64,000 nt of DNA from an uncultured bacterium (GTDB lineage Bacteria; Bacteroidota; Bacteroidia; Chitinophagales; Chitinophagaceae): the NCBI GenBank assembly GCA_903826405.1, contig CAIKEH010000032.1:62001-126000 (forward strand), written 5' to 3'. Numbering within the stretch: the stretch's first letter is position 1; the number at the start of each line of letters is the position of its first letter. The notes beneath the pieces were generated by a model. That model had not been told where the DNA came from. It was given only the letters and a program-made list of their open reading frames with translations, and did not search any database. Shown piece after piece: positions 49,501 through 57,931 of the stretch. The position numbers and the translations under genes are program-made.

Positions 49501-49963
49501 CTCCCCCAAATTCAACAGCCAGAACCGCCCTGCACCAGACCGGACGTATGCATTCCAGACCCTTGCGGTAAATCTGCGCGGACATAATCAAAATGTCGCT
49601 AATGGGAATAATGCCATCGTGATGAACAGCGAATTCAGGTTGCCCATTGTTTCCACCTTCTTCAACCGCCCTATCAACAACGCATTCCTGAGGAATCTGC
49701 AGATCGTCCAGTTCACCGATCTGGGAACTGCCTGGAACGGCCAATTCCTGCATGATCTCAATCGGCCCAATGTCGTTTATGGTTCACCCCCTGTTACAGT
49801 TCAGATCAAGACTGGCGGTATTGGTCCCTTCGTAGGTGGTTACGGGTTCGGGGCACGCAGCACCCTGCTGGGCTACTTCCTCAGACTCGATGCAGGCTGG
49901 CCAATGGATGGATTCTTCCAGGGCAAACCCCGTTGGTATTTTGCCATGGGACTCGACTTTTAA
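46589..49963 (+). CDS. TolB-like outer-membrane protein with a degenerate peptidase-MA domain
   Basis: The 1124-residue product has a signal peptide (LIGFLVPAVMLLYFPGTAQ). Residues about 30-190 resemble the peptidase-MA (gluzincin) domain, but where HExxH is expected the sequence reads VRQGIARIL (137-145), and LPKWLTDGYVAYAAENW follows. The Zn ligands are therefore absent. TolB/WD40-like repeats occupy about 270-500 (LAWDPKGSRLLVIYPEEGKI, LVLSGVKNGQSDIYIYKISE). The C-terminal third has alternating strands and ends MGLDF, consistent with a surface-antigen-type beta-barrel. Such proteins are common in Bacteroidota; function unknown. The frame is open to 46526. Confidence 0.78.
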   Translation: MRKLIGFLVPAVMLLYFPGTAQVSSVVFGKNRVQYKNFKWRFYQTRNFNTYFSQGGLSLGKFVAQVAEQELTGLEDFIEYGLQRRGNIIVYNSFTDYKQSNIGLGIDWQQTGGVTRLVNNKVMVYYDGNLNNLARQVRQGIARILVDNLLFGDDIGEFAGNQTLLDLPKWLTDGYVAYAAENWSPALDDKLKSAMLSADYKSFYQFAFRDPDLAGHAFWHFLEENYRKDNTTYFLYLSRIYKNTNSASYRVTKMKFKDLLAQFMEKESEKYQNDLRGRKNQPKGNVVAIEEVDIHKDFYRFQANPIPKNNTYAMVQFKRGIYRVVLDDPSNDRKTLLKSGILNYQAELNPNYPILAWDPKGSRLLVIYPEEGKIKMFIYDLVTKMKTHKQEITDFQLIQDAKFMLDNNTLVLSGVKNGQSDIYIYKISEQTVQQITNDPYDDIDPSFVAFPSKSGILFSSNRPYSDAPKGDTVIPSRNRFNIFLVDNWNRSEFRQISKLSNMKYGNGRFPLQYNSNHFTFVSEENGISNRYAGFFTTKRAGLDTLVKVGDDLLRNPTRGDLDSTLKAWEKSEPDSVGFMSITSDSAYVFPLTNYQSGLLETRGAGDNNLVSEVRREGNLKFLYKLKINEDALKRRNINAKPTEYVKKLMEEDRRAGGKTTFFQKTEQKAKDTVVNNNLFQTEYDSQPQDSGILQLNQMLQQGQKEEPVLASARLYDYKLRFSSDYIVAGFDNSVLMNRFQPYAGGAGPIYLSNSQAFNGIIRMGVSDLMENIKFSGGVRISTNLRDNDYMVSFQNLKRRLDWGMTFYRSNFNNYQIFDPNDIKGQLSNKMFSNLYQVNISYPLDEIRSFRAIVGYRSDRVVIKTDANYPPSLSLTDTLLRYGLARLEYVHDNTINPALDIWNGLRFKVYADVAARLTNGSTTGKTTINLGTDIRYYYPIYRNFIWAGRAAADFSLGNQKLIYYLGGVEGWFSPKFNSQNRPAPDRTYAFQTLAVNLRGHNQNVANGNNAIVMNSEFRLPIVSTFFNRPINNAFLRNLQIVQFTDLGTAWNGQFLHDLNRPNVVYGSPPVTVQIKTGGIGPFVGGYGFGARSTLLGYFLRLDAGWPMDGFFQGKPRWYFAMGLDF

Positions 49964-49980
49964 CTTTAGGTGAGATTTGG

Positions 49981-50022
49981 AAAGGTCAATTTAATGGCCC
50001 ATCCACTCCCTCGACCTTTTTT
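49981..50022 (+). terminator. Possible terminator after the TolB-like gene
   Basis: AAAGGTC at 49981-49987 pairs with GACCTTT at 50013-50019, followed by further T residues. The loop is long (25 nt), so stability is uncertain. Confidence 0.4.
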
Positions 50023-50155
50023 CCGCTTTTAAGCTCAGGGGCGAAAAGGGAAGGCAAACACAGGGAGGGAGAAACTATTTGCCTGATCGCCAAATTGTCA
50101 TAACGCCATTCACTGATTTTTAACAGGCTAGCTGGACAAACCCTTGTCCAACGAG

Positions 50156-50163
50156 TATATTTG
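50156..50163 (+). promoter_or_regulatory. -7 promoter box upstream of the DUF5686 gene
   Basis: TATATTTG matches TAnnTTTG exactly, only 4 bp before the start codon at 50168. A start so close to the box suggests a near-leaderless mRNA. No clear -33 TTG was found. Confidence 0.4.
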
Positions 50164-50167
50164 CAGA

Positions 50168-52663
50168 ATGATCCCCCGGATTGCACGGACCTTGTCCTTC
50201 CTTTACCTTCTCTTTTTCACTACCCTGACGTCCATGGGGCAGGTAAAGGAGGTGAAAGGCCGCATCAGGGACATCCACAGCGATGAAAGCGTGCCTTTTG
50301 CCACGGTCCAGTTCAAGCATACTCGCTTCATCAAACTTGCTGATTCAGCCGGGAATTTCACCTTTCGGATGCCATCATGGCCATCAGACACCCTGGTCGT
50401 CACCTATGCCGGATTCGAGACAAAAGAGGTTGCACTCGACACCACGAAAAAGGAACTGGATATCACTATCCAGATGGTGAGAGGAAAAGCGCCCGGCGAA
50501 GTGGTCATAAAAGGCAAGATCAATCGAGGGCTGATGCTCTGGAAGAAGATCGTGAAAAACAAATCGAGGAATGACCGCAGCCGGTTCGACAATTTCTCGT
50601 ATGAACTTTACAACAAATTGGAGATCGACCTCAACAAAGTAAACAAGGAAAAATGGCAAAAGGGATTCCTGCCGCCCAAGCCTTTCAAATTCATCTTGAA
50701 CAATATCGACTCCACTTCGGAAGCCAACCCCATATTGCCGCTCTATCTTACCGAAACCTTGTCTGATTATTACTACCAGCGGTCCCCGAAAAAAACACAT
50801 GAGATCATCCGAGGGAATAAGACCATTGGTGTGGAGAATGAAAGTTTCTCCCGCTTTCTCGGGGGCATGTACCAGAACATAAACGTCTACAATAATTTCA
50901 TTCCCGTATTCGATCGTTCCTTCGTGAGCCCCATCAGTGATAACGGCGACGCTTATTACAATTTCAAGGTACCCGATACTCAATTCATCAGCGGGCATCG
51001 CTATTATCACTTCCTTTTCTATCCCAAGCACAAAGGGGAAAATACCTTTCAGGGAGATGCCTGGATCGCCGACTCTTCTTTCGCTGTTCAGAAAATGAAC
51101 TTGATGCTATCCCCCGGCGCAAATGTGAACTTCATCGAGAAACTCAGTCTGGTCCAGGAATACCAACTGGTGCACGACAGCACCTGGTTCCTGTCCAAGG
51201 ATAAGTTCGTTGCAGATTTCATGGTGCTGGGCAAAAGCACCCTCAACTTCATCGGCCGAAAAACGACAACCTACCGTGAAATCAGGGTGAACGACACCGC
51301 CACATCCGAACATCTTTCCAATGAAAAGCTGAAGGAGACCATCACCATGTCGGACTCGGCTATGAAAAGATCGGATGACTATTGGGGGGACAATCGGCAT
51401 GATGTCCTAAATCAAAATGAGAAAGCCATCTACCACATGGTGGACACCCTGATCAACATGCCCGTGTTCAAGAGGTATTCGGAATGGATCAATTTCATCG
51501 GTACCGGCTACATGAACATCGGTAATTACCAGATCGGTCCTTGGTACAATTGGGCTAGTTATAGTCTTTATGAAGGCCCTCGCGTTCGGTTTGATCTGGG
51601 CACCAATATGGGCTTCAGTAAAAAATGGTATCTGACTGGATATCTTGCTTATGGATTCAAGGATCACGGCCTCAAGGGAAAATTCGAGGCCATGTACATG
51701 CTGAACCATAAACCCAGAACGTATCTGCATGGTATTTTCAAAGACGATATCGACTGGGGACAGACCTACTATGACGAAGTGGGTTATGACAACATTTTCG
51801 CCGTTGCCTTCCGTAAGCATGGCGTGCCCGTGAAGCTGCTGAGAATACAACAGGAACAGCTGGAATATTATAAGGAATGGGAAAATGGTTTTTCGATCCT
51901 GGCCGGAGTGAACAGGAGGATCTTCAACCCACTGACCAACCTGCCAACAAAAGATCTTTTCCCGGTAAAGGATGGAGGTGATCCCTTCAACGACATGGAG
52001 GCATCCATCCGATTCCGATTCGCGTATCTCGAACGTTATGTTGAGCACAATTTCAACCGGTACAGCCTGGGAAGTGACTATCCCATAACAGAACTCCGCA
52101 TCAGCAGAGGTCTTCCGGGAATTCTGGGCAGCAGCTACAAATACACCAAGGTGAATTTCGGCATCTCCGATTACCTGAAAATCCCACCATATGGGAGCCT
52201 AAATTACAGTCTATATGCTGGAAAAGTATTTGGCACACTACCATACATGCTGCTGTCCATAGCACCGGGAAACGAGATCTACTACTACAATAAGTATGCC
52301 TTCAACCTGATGAACCGCTATGAATACATCACGGATCGGTATGCAGGGCTAAGTGTGGAGCATACTGTCGGCAACGGAATCTTTAAACTCATCCCCATGA
52401 ACCGTTTCCTGAAGTTCCGGCAATTCTGGAACCTGAAGATGCTGTGGGGTGATCTGAGCGCAGAGAACAAGCTTCTGAACTTCCGCGACCCCCATCCGTT
52501 CAGTAGCCTGGATGGAAAAACTTATATCGAGGTCGGTACCGGCGTAGACAACATCTTGCGTTTCCTTCGACTTGACCTCGTCTGGCGCCTAAGCCCCACC
52601 CCACTCCCCGCGGAGAGATATAAGCGATTCGGGGTGTTCGGGAGTTTCAGGATCTCATTCTAG
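50168..52663 (+). CDS. DUF5686 family outer-membrane protein with carboxypeptidase-like regulatory domain
   Basis: The 831-residue product has a signal peptide (LSFLYLLFFTTLTSMGQ) and a CarboxypepD_reg-like domain at about 25-105 (VKGRIRDIHSDESVPFATVQ, DTLVVTYAGFETKEVALDTT). A DUF5686 region follows (GLMLWKKIVKNKSRNDRSRF, DNFSYELYNKLEIDL). The C-terminal half is beta-strand-rich and ends FGVFGSFRISF, with the terminal Phe of an outer-membrane barrel. The family is Bacteroidota-specific; function unknown. The start at 50168 is chosen over 50144 for its signal peptide. Confidence 0.87.
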   Translation: MIPRIARTLSFLYLLFFTTLTSMGQVKEVKGRIRDIHSDESVPFATVQFKHTRFIKLADSAGNFTFRMPSWPSDTLVVTYAGFETKEVALDTTKKELDITIQMVRGKAPGEVVIKGKINRGLMLWKKIVKNKSRNDRSRFDNFSYELYNKLEIDLNKVNKEKWQKGFLPPKPFKFILNNIDSTSEANPILPLYLTETLSDYYYQRSPKKTHEIIRGNKTIGVENESFSRFLGGMYQNINVYNNFIPVFDRSFVSPISDNGDAYYNFKVPDTQFISGHRYYHFLFYPKHKGENTFQGDAWIADSSFAVQKMNLMLSPGANVNFIEKLSLVQEYQLVHDSTWFLSKDKFVADFMVLGKSTLNFIGRKTTTYREIRVNDTATSEHLSNEKLKETITMSDSAMKRSDDYWGDNRHDVLNQNEKAIYHMVDTLINMPVFKRYSEWINFIGTGYMNIGNYQIGPWYNWASYSLYEGPRVRFDLGTNMGFSKKWYLTGYLAYGFKDHGLKGKFEAMYMLNHKPRTYLHGIFKDDIDWGQTYYDEVGYDNIFAVAFRKHGVPVKLLRIQQEQLEYYKEWENGFSILAGVNRRIFNPLTNLPTKDLFPVKDGGDPFNDMEASIRFRFAYLERYVEHNFNRYSLGSDYPITELRISRGLPGILGSSYKYTKVNFGISDYLKIPPYGSLNYSLYAGKVFGTLPYMLLSIAPGNEIYYYNKYAFNLMNRYEYITDRYAGLSVEHTVGNGIFKLIPMNRFLKFRQFWNLKMLWGDLSAENKLLNFRDPHPFSSLDGKTYIEVGTGVDNILRFLRLDLVWRLSPTPLPAERYKRFGVFGSFRISF

Positions 52664-52670
52664 CCAGAAA

Positions 52671-52805
52671 GGAGAAGGAAAAGGAAAAGGAAAAGGAAAA
52701 GGATTAGTGGATTAATGAATTAATGAATTAATGAATTAGTGGATTAGTGGATTAGTGGATTAGTGGATTAGTGAATTAATGGATTAATGGATTGATGGAT
52801 TGATG
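52671..52805. repeat. Simple-sequence array: AAGGAA-type run followed by 13 octamer units
   Basis: From 52671 a purine run of AAGGAA units extends to about 52702. From 52702 to 52805 lie 13 head-to-tail 8-bp units, variants of GATTAGTG, GATTAATG, AATTAATG and GATTGATG. The right part of the array (52776-52805) is inside the reading frame of the leftward aminotransferase gene. Such arrays change length by slippage. Confidence 0.92.
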
Positions 52806-53978
52806 CTCTAGCGCTTCTTTGATTATTCCGCAAGCCCATCGGATCTGTTCTTCACTGATGGTCAGTGGCGGTGCAATGCGCAGGCAATGAGCTGCGAAGA
52901 GGAACCAATCCGTAAGTAATCCTCTGTTGAGGCATTTTGATATGACGCTACGGCAAGTGGTTTCATCAGCGAATTCGACGGCAATGAGCAGGCCGGCGGA
53001 GCGTACATCCTTTATAAGCGGATGATGCAGGAGTTCCCTGAACAACTTCTCTTTAGAAGGAACATCATCGATCAGGTGTTCATCCAAAAGAGCCCGCATA
53101 CCGGCAAGTCCGGCCGCGCAGCTGACGGGATGACCTCCAAACGTGGTTATGTGCCCGAGAACAGGATCATGCGACAGATTGATCATGAGCGATCTTGAAG
53201 AAATGAAAGCGCCTAAAGGCATGCCCGCTCCAAGTGCCTTGCCCAGTAAGAGTATATCCGGAATGATGCCGTATTGTTCGAATCCCCACAAGGATCCCGT
53301 CCTTCCGAAACCTACTTGAATCTCATCCATCACCAACAGTGTACAAGTATCATCGCATCGCTGCCGAAGCGCCTTCATCCAGGAAGAGGAAGGCTTGAAG
53401 ACACCTTTTTCCGCCTGCACCGTCTCCACGATCACGCAGGCAGTCTTGTCGGTGATGTGGAGCAGGTCAGCTTGACTGTCGTATTCGAGGTGTTCTATCC
53501 CGGGTAGTAATGGCCGATAGGCATTCCTCCAATATTCATCACCCATCACACTCAACGCACCCTGCGTTGAACCATGATAAGAGTGTCTGAATGCTGCGAT
53601 GTTCGCCCTACCGGATGATCGTTTGGCCAATTTCATCGCCCCCTCTGTAGCCTCTGCTCCCGAATTGGTGAAATAGACACAGTCCAAGGATGGCGGGAGG
53701 TTTGCAGCGAGGAGAGAAGCGTACTCCACTTGAGGTGTTTCCACGATTTCTCCATATACCAGCAAGTGCAGATACTTGTCAGCCTGTCGCTTGATTGCCT
53801 CGACTACATCGGGATGGCGATGTCCTACATTACAGACACTGATGCCGCCGATTAGGTCAAGGAACTCTTTACCTGAAACATCGGTCATGGTGCAACCTTC
53901 CGCTTTCACGATCTCCAGAGCAATAGGGGAATCGGAGGTTTGTGCTACATGTCGCAAGAAGAGTTGTCGCTGGTTCAT
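52776..53978 (-). CDS. Class III pyridoxal-phosphate aminotransferase
   Basis: The 400-residue product has the class III aminotransferase motifs: NSGAEA at 105-110, HGSTQGALSVMG, DEIQ at 218-221 and the PLP-binding K247 in LLLGKALGAGMPLGAF. Close families are acetylornithine, ornithine and 4-aminobutyrate aminotransferases; the substrate cannot be chosen. The last nine residues (392-400, HQSINPLIH) are encoded by the 8-bp repeat array, so the C-terminus may vary between strains. Confidence 0.88.
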   Translation of the reverse strand: MNQRQLFLRHVAQTSDSPIALEIVKAEGCTMTDVSGKEFLDLIGGISVCNVGHRHPDVVEAIKRQADKYLHLLVYGEIVETPQVEYASLLAANLPPSLDCVYFTNSGAEATEGAMKLAKRSSGRANIAAFRHSYHGSTQGALSVMGDEYWRNAYRPLLPGIEHLEYDSQADLLHITDKTACVIVETVQAEKGVFKPSSSWMKALRQRCDDTCTLLVMDEIQVGFGRTGSLWGFEQYGIIPDILLLGKALGAGMPLGAFISSRSLMINLSHDPVLGHITTFGGHPVSCAAGLAGMRALLDEHLIDDVPSKEKLFRELLHHPLIKDVRSAGLLIAVEFADETTCRSVISKCLNRGLLTDWFLFAAHCLRIAPPLTISEEQIRWACGIIKEALEHQSINPLIH

Positions 53979-54109
53979 GTATAGGGAATGATGCTCAAAA
54001 TTACCCCGTTTTGGATTAAGCGGACCGGATATCCCGGCCTTTCAGTTTGGTACATTAATCGATAACTTTAACTCCGATCGCAGTTTAACACTTCAGTAAA
54101 ATTAAATGT

Positions 54110-54631
54110 ATGCCAGTCATTCTTCCTGTCCACGGTATCATGCCCAGCTTCGGAGAGAACTGTTTCATCGCACCCAATGCAACCATCGTTGGTGATGTGC
54201 AGACAGGGCGCGATTGCAGTATATGGTTCAACGCCGTCCTTCGTGGCGATGTCAATTCCATCCGTATGGGCGATAGGGTGAATGTGCAGGATGGTGCGGT
54301 CATTCACTGCACGTTCGAAAAAACCAAGGCCATCATAGGCAATCGCGTCAGCATCGGGCACCTGGCCATTGTTCATGGATGCACCATCGAGGACAACGTC
54401 CTTATTGGCATGGGTGCCATTGTGATGGACAATGCCGTCATCGGTCGTGATTCCATCATCGCTGCCGGGGCGGTGGTCTTGGAGAATACGGTGGTGGAAC
54501 CGGGGAGCATTTATGCAGGTATCCCTGCCCGCAGGGTGAAGTCCATCACCCCAGAAAAATTGGAAGGAGAGATAAACAGGATCGCGGATAACTACGTGAA
54601 ATACAGCAGCTGGTTCAGTGACCCCTCCTGA
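54110..54631 (+). CDS. Gamma-class carbonic anhydrase-like protein (left-handed beta-helix)
   Basis: The 173-residue product is a left-handed beta-helix of hexapeptide repeats (NATIVGDVQTGRDCSIWFNA, VLRGDVNSIRMGDRVNVQDG). The Zn-ligand His are at positions 66, 84 and 89 (HCTFEKT and IGHLAIVHGC). Related proteins are carbonic anhydrases or PaaY/YrdA-like proteins; activity is not certain. The length is normal. Confidence 0.9.
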   Translation: MPVILPVHGIMPSFGENCFIAPNATIVGDVQTGRDCSIWFNAVLRGDVNSIRMGDRVNVQDGAVIHCTFEKTKAIIGNRVSIGHLAIVHGCTIEDNVLIGMGAIVMDNAVIGRDSIIAAGAVVLENTVVEPGSIYAGIPARRVKSITPEKLEGEINRIADNYVKYSSWFSDPS

Positions 54632-54688
54632 ACATCAGTTTATTTGCCCGCTGGCATCATAAGCCCCTGGTTCCAGCGTTACATATTC

Positions 54689-54850
54689 ATGGTAAAACTG
54701 TTCTGCAAGGTTACATTCGGATGTTTGCTGATGTCCCTCCTGAATGGATGCTCCCCCCGCTATGGTTGTCCGAGCAATGGGAAGAATGTGGGGGCTGAAC
54801 GGATTCTGAGCGGGGATAAAGTTCCAAAGGCATCACGGTTCAAAAATTGA
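54689..54850 (+). CDS. Small lipoprotein
   Basis: The 53-residue product has a lipoprotein signal ending LLNGC, then PRYGCPSNGKNVGAERILSG. Similar tiny lipoproteins occur widely in Bacteroidota, as I recall. The frame is open to 54644, but the ATG at 54689 places the signal. Confidence 0.7.
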   Translation: MVKLFCKVTFGCLLMSLLNGCSPRYGCPSNGKNVGAERILSGDKVPKASRFKN

Positions 54851-54868
54851 GATCAAAACCTACCCTAT

Positions 54869-55168
54869 ATGACACTCACTTTACGCAATGATTATGGCTG
54901 TACCGAAGCCGTGATCGCCGAAAACTGCGGGTTCGACCGATTCTACAAAGTAGCCGACCTCTTGGTGGAAAAGCTCCGCATCCGTTTCACCACCAAGGTT
55001 GATGATTCAGACACTTCCTATTGGGATTTCCAATACAAGGGTCATAAGCTCACCCTTCATTACAATATCTACGATGGTGTATCCATTTTCCCGCGCAGCC
55101 TGAATGGTGCGGCAAGAAAGGATAATGATGCAGTTCTGGAATTGGCGAAAGTATTGACAGCATTATAA
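54869..55168 (+). CDS. Hypothetical protein
   Basis: The 99-residue product is soluble, with WDFQYKGHKLTLHYNIYDGV as its most regular segment. It starts 18 bp after the small lipoprotein gene and converges with rsgA. No domain is recognised. Confidence 0.65.
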   Translation: MTLTLRNDYGCTEAVIAENCGFDRFYKVADLLVEKLRIRFTTKVDDSDTSYWDFQYKGHKLTLHYNIYDGVSIFPRSLNGAARKDNDAVLELAKVLTAL

Positions 55169-55188
55169 TTCCTAATTCCGAATTGCCC

Positions 55189-56118
55189 TCACTTCCATTT
55201 TCCCTCGCTGATCGTCTCCAGTATGGAGCAATAGCTGACGTATCTTTCCACATGAATGTCACCCATCGTGACCGCCTCCTTGATGGCACATTCCGGTTCA
55301 TCCAGGTGTAAACAATTATTGAACTGGCATCCTTGTAAACGATCCCTCATTTCCGGGAAATAATGAGATAGTTCCTGCCTGCTGATGTCTATGATCCCGA
55401 ATTCCCGCATTCCCGGTGTATCGATGATCTTACCCGGGAAAGGAAGGTCGTGCATCTCGGCAAAGGTGGTGGTATGCATCCCTTTGCCGCTCCATCCACT
55501 CACATCCTGAGTTTTCAGCCCCAGTTCCGGAATGAGGAGGTTGATCAGGGTGGACTTCCCCACTCCACTATGTCCGCTCATCAGCGTTACTTTACCAGCC
55601 AGCATTCCGCGCAATGGATCCATGCCTTCGTTGGTCTTTCCACTTACTGATAACAACCGGTAACCGATGGCCTCATACATGGACTTCCATTCCAAGAGCT
55701 TTTCCTGTTCTTTCGCACGGTATAAGTCCAACTTGTTCAGAACTATTATGGCTGGCACATGGTTGGCTTCGCAGGAAACCAGGAAACGGTCTATGAAGCC
55801 CTGGGATGTACGTGGCTCACGTAAGGTGGCCACGATCACGGATTGATCCACATTGGAGGCAACGATATGCTGTTGCATCCGGTGAGCAGGAGACTGCCGG
55901 TTGATATTGTTCCTTCGATCATGAATGACCATGATGGTTGCAGCCGGATCCCCTTCCGAGCCGAGTTCAAGTTCCACCCAATCCCCAACTGAAACAGGAT
56001 TGGTGGACGTGATATCTTCTGTACGAAAACGCCCTTTGATACGGGCCTGCAGGATCTTCCCTTCATCGGTCCTCACCGTGTACCAGCTACCTGTACTCCT
56101 GTATACCTGACCACGCAT
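55189..56118 (-). CDS. rsgA: Ribosome small-subunit-dependent GTPase RsgA
   Basis: The 309-residue product is the circularly permuted GTPase that assists late 30S maturation. An OB domain is followed by NKLD at 128-131, the P-loop GHSGVGKST at 182-190 and DTPG at 233-236. The zinc knuckle is C264, C269, H271 and C277. The frame is open to 56442, but that part overlaps the susD coding region; the ATG at 56118 is the standard start. Confidence 0.96.
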   Translation of the reverse strand: MRGQVYRSTGSWYTVRTDEGKILQARIKGRFRTEDITSTNPVSVGDWVELELGSEGDPAATIMVIHDRRNNINRQSPAHRMQQHIVASNVDQSVIVATLREPRTSQGFIDRFLVSCEANHVPAIIVLNKLDLYRAKEQEKLLEWKSMYEAIGYRLLSVSGKTNEGMDPLRGMLAGKVTLMSGHSGVGKSTLINLLIPELGLKTQDVSGWSGKGMHTTTFAEMHDLPFPGKIIDTPGMREFGIIDISRQELSHYFPEMRDRLQGCQFNNCLHLDEPECAIKEAVTMGDIHVERYVSYCSILETISEGKWK

Positions 56119-56149
56119 GGCTGCAAGATAGTCGAAGCAGGATGGAATA

Positions 56150-56178
56150 AAAAAACCCCGGGTGTACCGGGGTTTTTT
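56150..56178 (-). terminator. Terminator of the SusCD operon
   Basis: A 12-bp stem pairs 56150-56161 with 56167-56178 around a 5-nt loop, with an A-rich left arm that reads as a uridine run on the minus strand. It lies between the susD stop and the rsgA start. Confidence 0.85.
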
Positions 56179-56197
56179 ATCGTATGGTGAACTCGTT

Positions 56198-57907
56198 TTA
56201 GAAGTTCGGATTCTTGATCCACTCGCTACCTGTGGCAGGAGGATTGAGCTCGATCTCATCACCTGGCACATCCCAATAATCCATATAGTTGTAGCTGATG
56301 GTGGCATCGGGATAAACCTCCAGATCAACTGCACCAGGGGTAACAACCACCTGATGGTATGCACCACCACCTTTGGAAACGTCGTAAGTCCATCCCCACC
56401 TGCGGAGATCGAAGAAAGACAAGCCACGGAAGGCGAGGGCAACCCTGCGTTCCTTGGTCAGCTCGGTCAATGCGGTTGCCTTATCACTGGCACTGGCTGT
56501 AACCCCAGCACCCTGATATGTTTTAACAGCATTGATCAAGGCCATACCTCCGTCGATATCACCTGTACGTATCCTTGCCTCAGCACCCATCAATGCATTT
56601 TCCTCATAACTTCCTGCCATGATCAATTCATAGGCACCTTGTGTTTTGGTGCCATAGCCATAGGCGCCAGAGTTCCAATGTGTACCATCACCATCATCTG
56701 AGCAATCCTGAAGGCTCCAACGTGTGGTGAAACTGTAGGAGTTGGTGAATGAGGAAAGGTCATTAAAGTTTGACGTGAACCTCACATCAGCTGGATCGAA
56801 ATTCTGGATCAGACGTTCACTGACTTTTTCTCCCGTAGTGATGTTCTTTCCGGTCACATAGGGACCAGTAGCTCCACCACCAACGGAGAAGAAATTGTTG
56901 GTTTCCGCAGTCCTACCGGTGAACACATGGTCTCCAATCTGGATTCCACCATCAGTCAGGGTTTTAACAGTAGCCCAATCACCGTCCGTCATGGGGGACA
57001 TGGATGAGCCGGTGATACTTGCAGAAGTACTACCATTCACGAAGGGGGACAGGTGGTTCAATACGATGTTACGCGCTTTGAGGGTATTGATTACTTTCCT
57101 CCATTCCCCACTACTCAGAGCGGCACCGAGACCAACCTGGCAATGGTCAGGTATCATACGGGCCAGGCAATCGGTATAGTCGTTTCCAGAAACGGCACCG
57201 AGAATACCAGATGCGAGGTCGTATTGAGCATCGGAAGCAGCTATCATGGCATCGTGGGAAACGAAGTCTGCACTCTTTCCGAAGGCCTCATCGATAATGA
57301 TCCCGCCATAGTACATGGTTCCTATATTACCATAAGCGAATCCTTTCCAGAAATGGGCCCAGGCCTGAACAGTTTGAAGCTGGGTGCTGTTGATGGTATT
57401 TGCATCAGCCAGTTTTTGTGCCTGGGAGAGCAGGGTGTTCATGGCGGCATTCAACTGGTACATGGCTTGCCACTCATAAATGAGTGCGTTGTTGGCATTG
57501 CCAGTTGCTGCACGGTTGTTGTAGGTCCTGATGACATCCACCTGAGGTGAAGGATTCTCCAACTTGGTGGCAGACGTGCCATCCAACTCGATCCAGTCGG
57601 GAACACCCATGGTAGTGGTCTGGTTGTTGGAACCTTCGCCGCCGCAGGTATTGTCACCCATCAGCTCATGGTAGTTCCAAGGTAGGTTGAAATAGCTGTC
57701 TCCCAGCCATCCCATCCCATCACGGAAACCGTTGAAATAAGTTCCACCTTTTGCGAACGCGAGCAGGCCGTTCAGGTCCTTCACGTTGGCATCCAGCGTG
57801 GGGGCATTGGGGTTACCCACCTGCAGCTGGTCTTTCATTTTGGTACAGCTGGTCACCATGCCTAAGGTCAGCAAGGTGAGGGCCGCTATGATGATTCTTT
57901 TATTCAT
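56198..57907 (-). CDS. SusD/RagB-family nutrient-binding lipoprotein
   Basis: The 569-residue product has a lipoprotein signal with Cys at 21 (GMVTSC) and the SusD helical fold (AMYQLNAAMNTLLSQAQKLA, ALIYEWQAMY, LTKERRVALAFRGLSFFDLR and RRWGWTYD). SusD proteins cap the TonB-dependent SusC channel and capture polymers or peptides at the cell surface. It follows the SusC gene by 24 bp on the same strand. No neighbouring hydrolase points to a specific substrate. Confidence 0.93.
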   Translation of the reverse strand: MNKRIIIAALTLLTLGMVTSCTKMKDQLQVGNPNAPTLDANVKDLNGLLAFAKGGTYFNGFRDGMGWLGDSYFNLPWNYHELMGDNTCGGEGSNNQTTTMGVPDWIELDGTSATKLENPSPQVDVIRTYNNRAATGNANNALIYEWQAMYQLNAAMNTLLSQAQKLADANTINSTQLQTVQAWAHFWKGFAYGNIGTMYYGGIIIDEAFGKSADFVSHDAMIAASDAQYDLASGILGAVSGNDYTDCLARMIPDHCQVGLGAALSSGEWRKVINTLKARNIVLNHLSPFVNGSTSASITGSSMSPMTDGDWATVKTLTDGGIQIGDHVFTGRTAETNNFFSVGGGATGPYVTGKNITTGEKVSERLIQNFDPADVRFTSNFNDLSSFTNSYSFTTRWSLQDCSDDGDGTHWNSGAYGYGTKTQGAYELIMAGSYEENALMGAEARIRTGDIDGGMALINAVKTYQGAGVTASASDKATALTELTKERRVALAFRGLSFFDLRRWGWTYDVSKGGGAYHQVVVTPGAVDLEVYPDATISYNYMDYWDVPGDEIELNPPATGSEWIKNPNF

Positions 57908-57931
57908 GTTCTTACAATTTAGACTTTAGAA

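Noticed and set aside
52702-52805. CRISPR array
   Set aside because: Units of 8 bp without spacers are simple tandem repeats, and no cas gene is near.
56119-56442. Long N-terminal extension of RsgA
   Set aside because: It overlaps susD codons and the terminator; RsgA starts at 56118.
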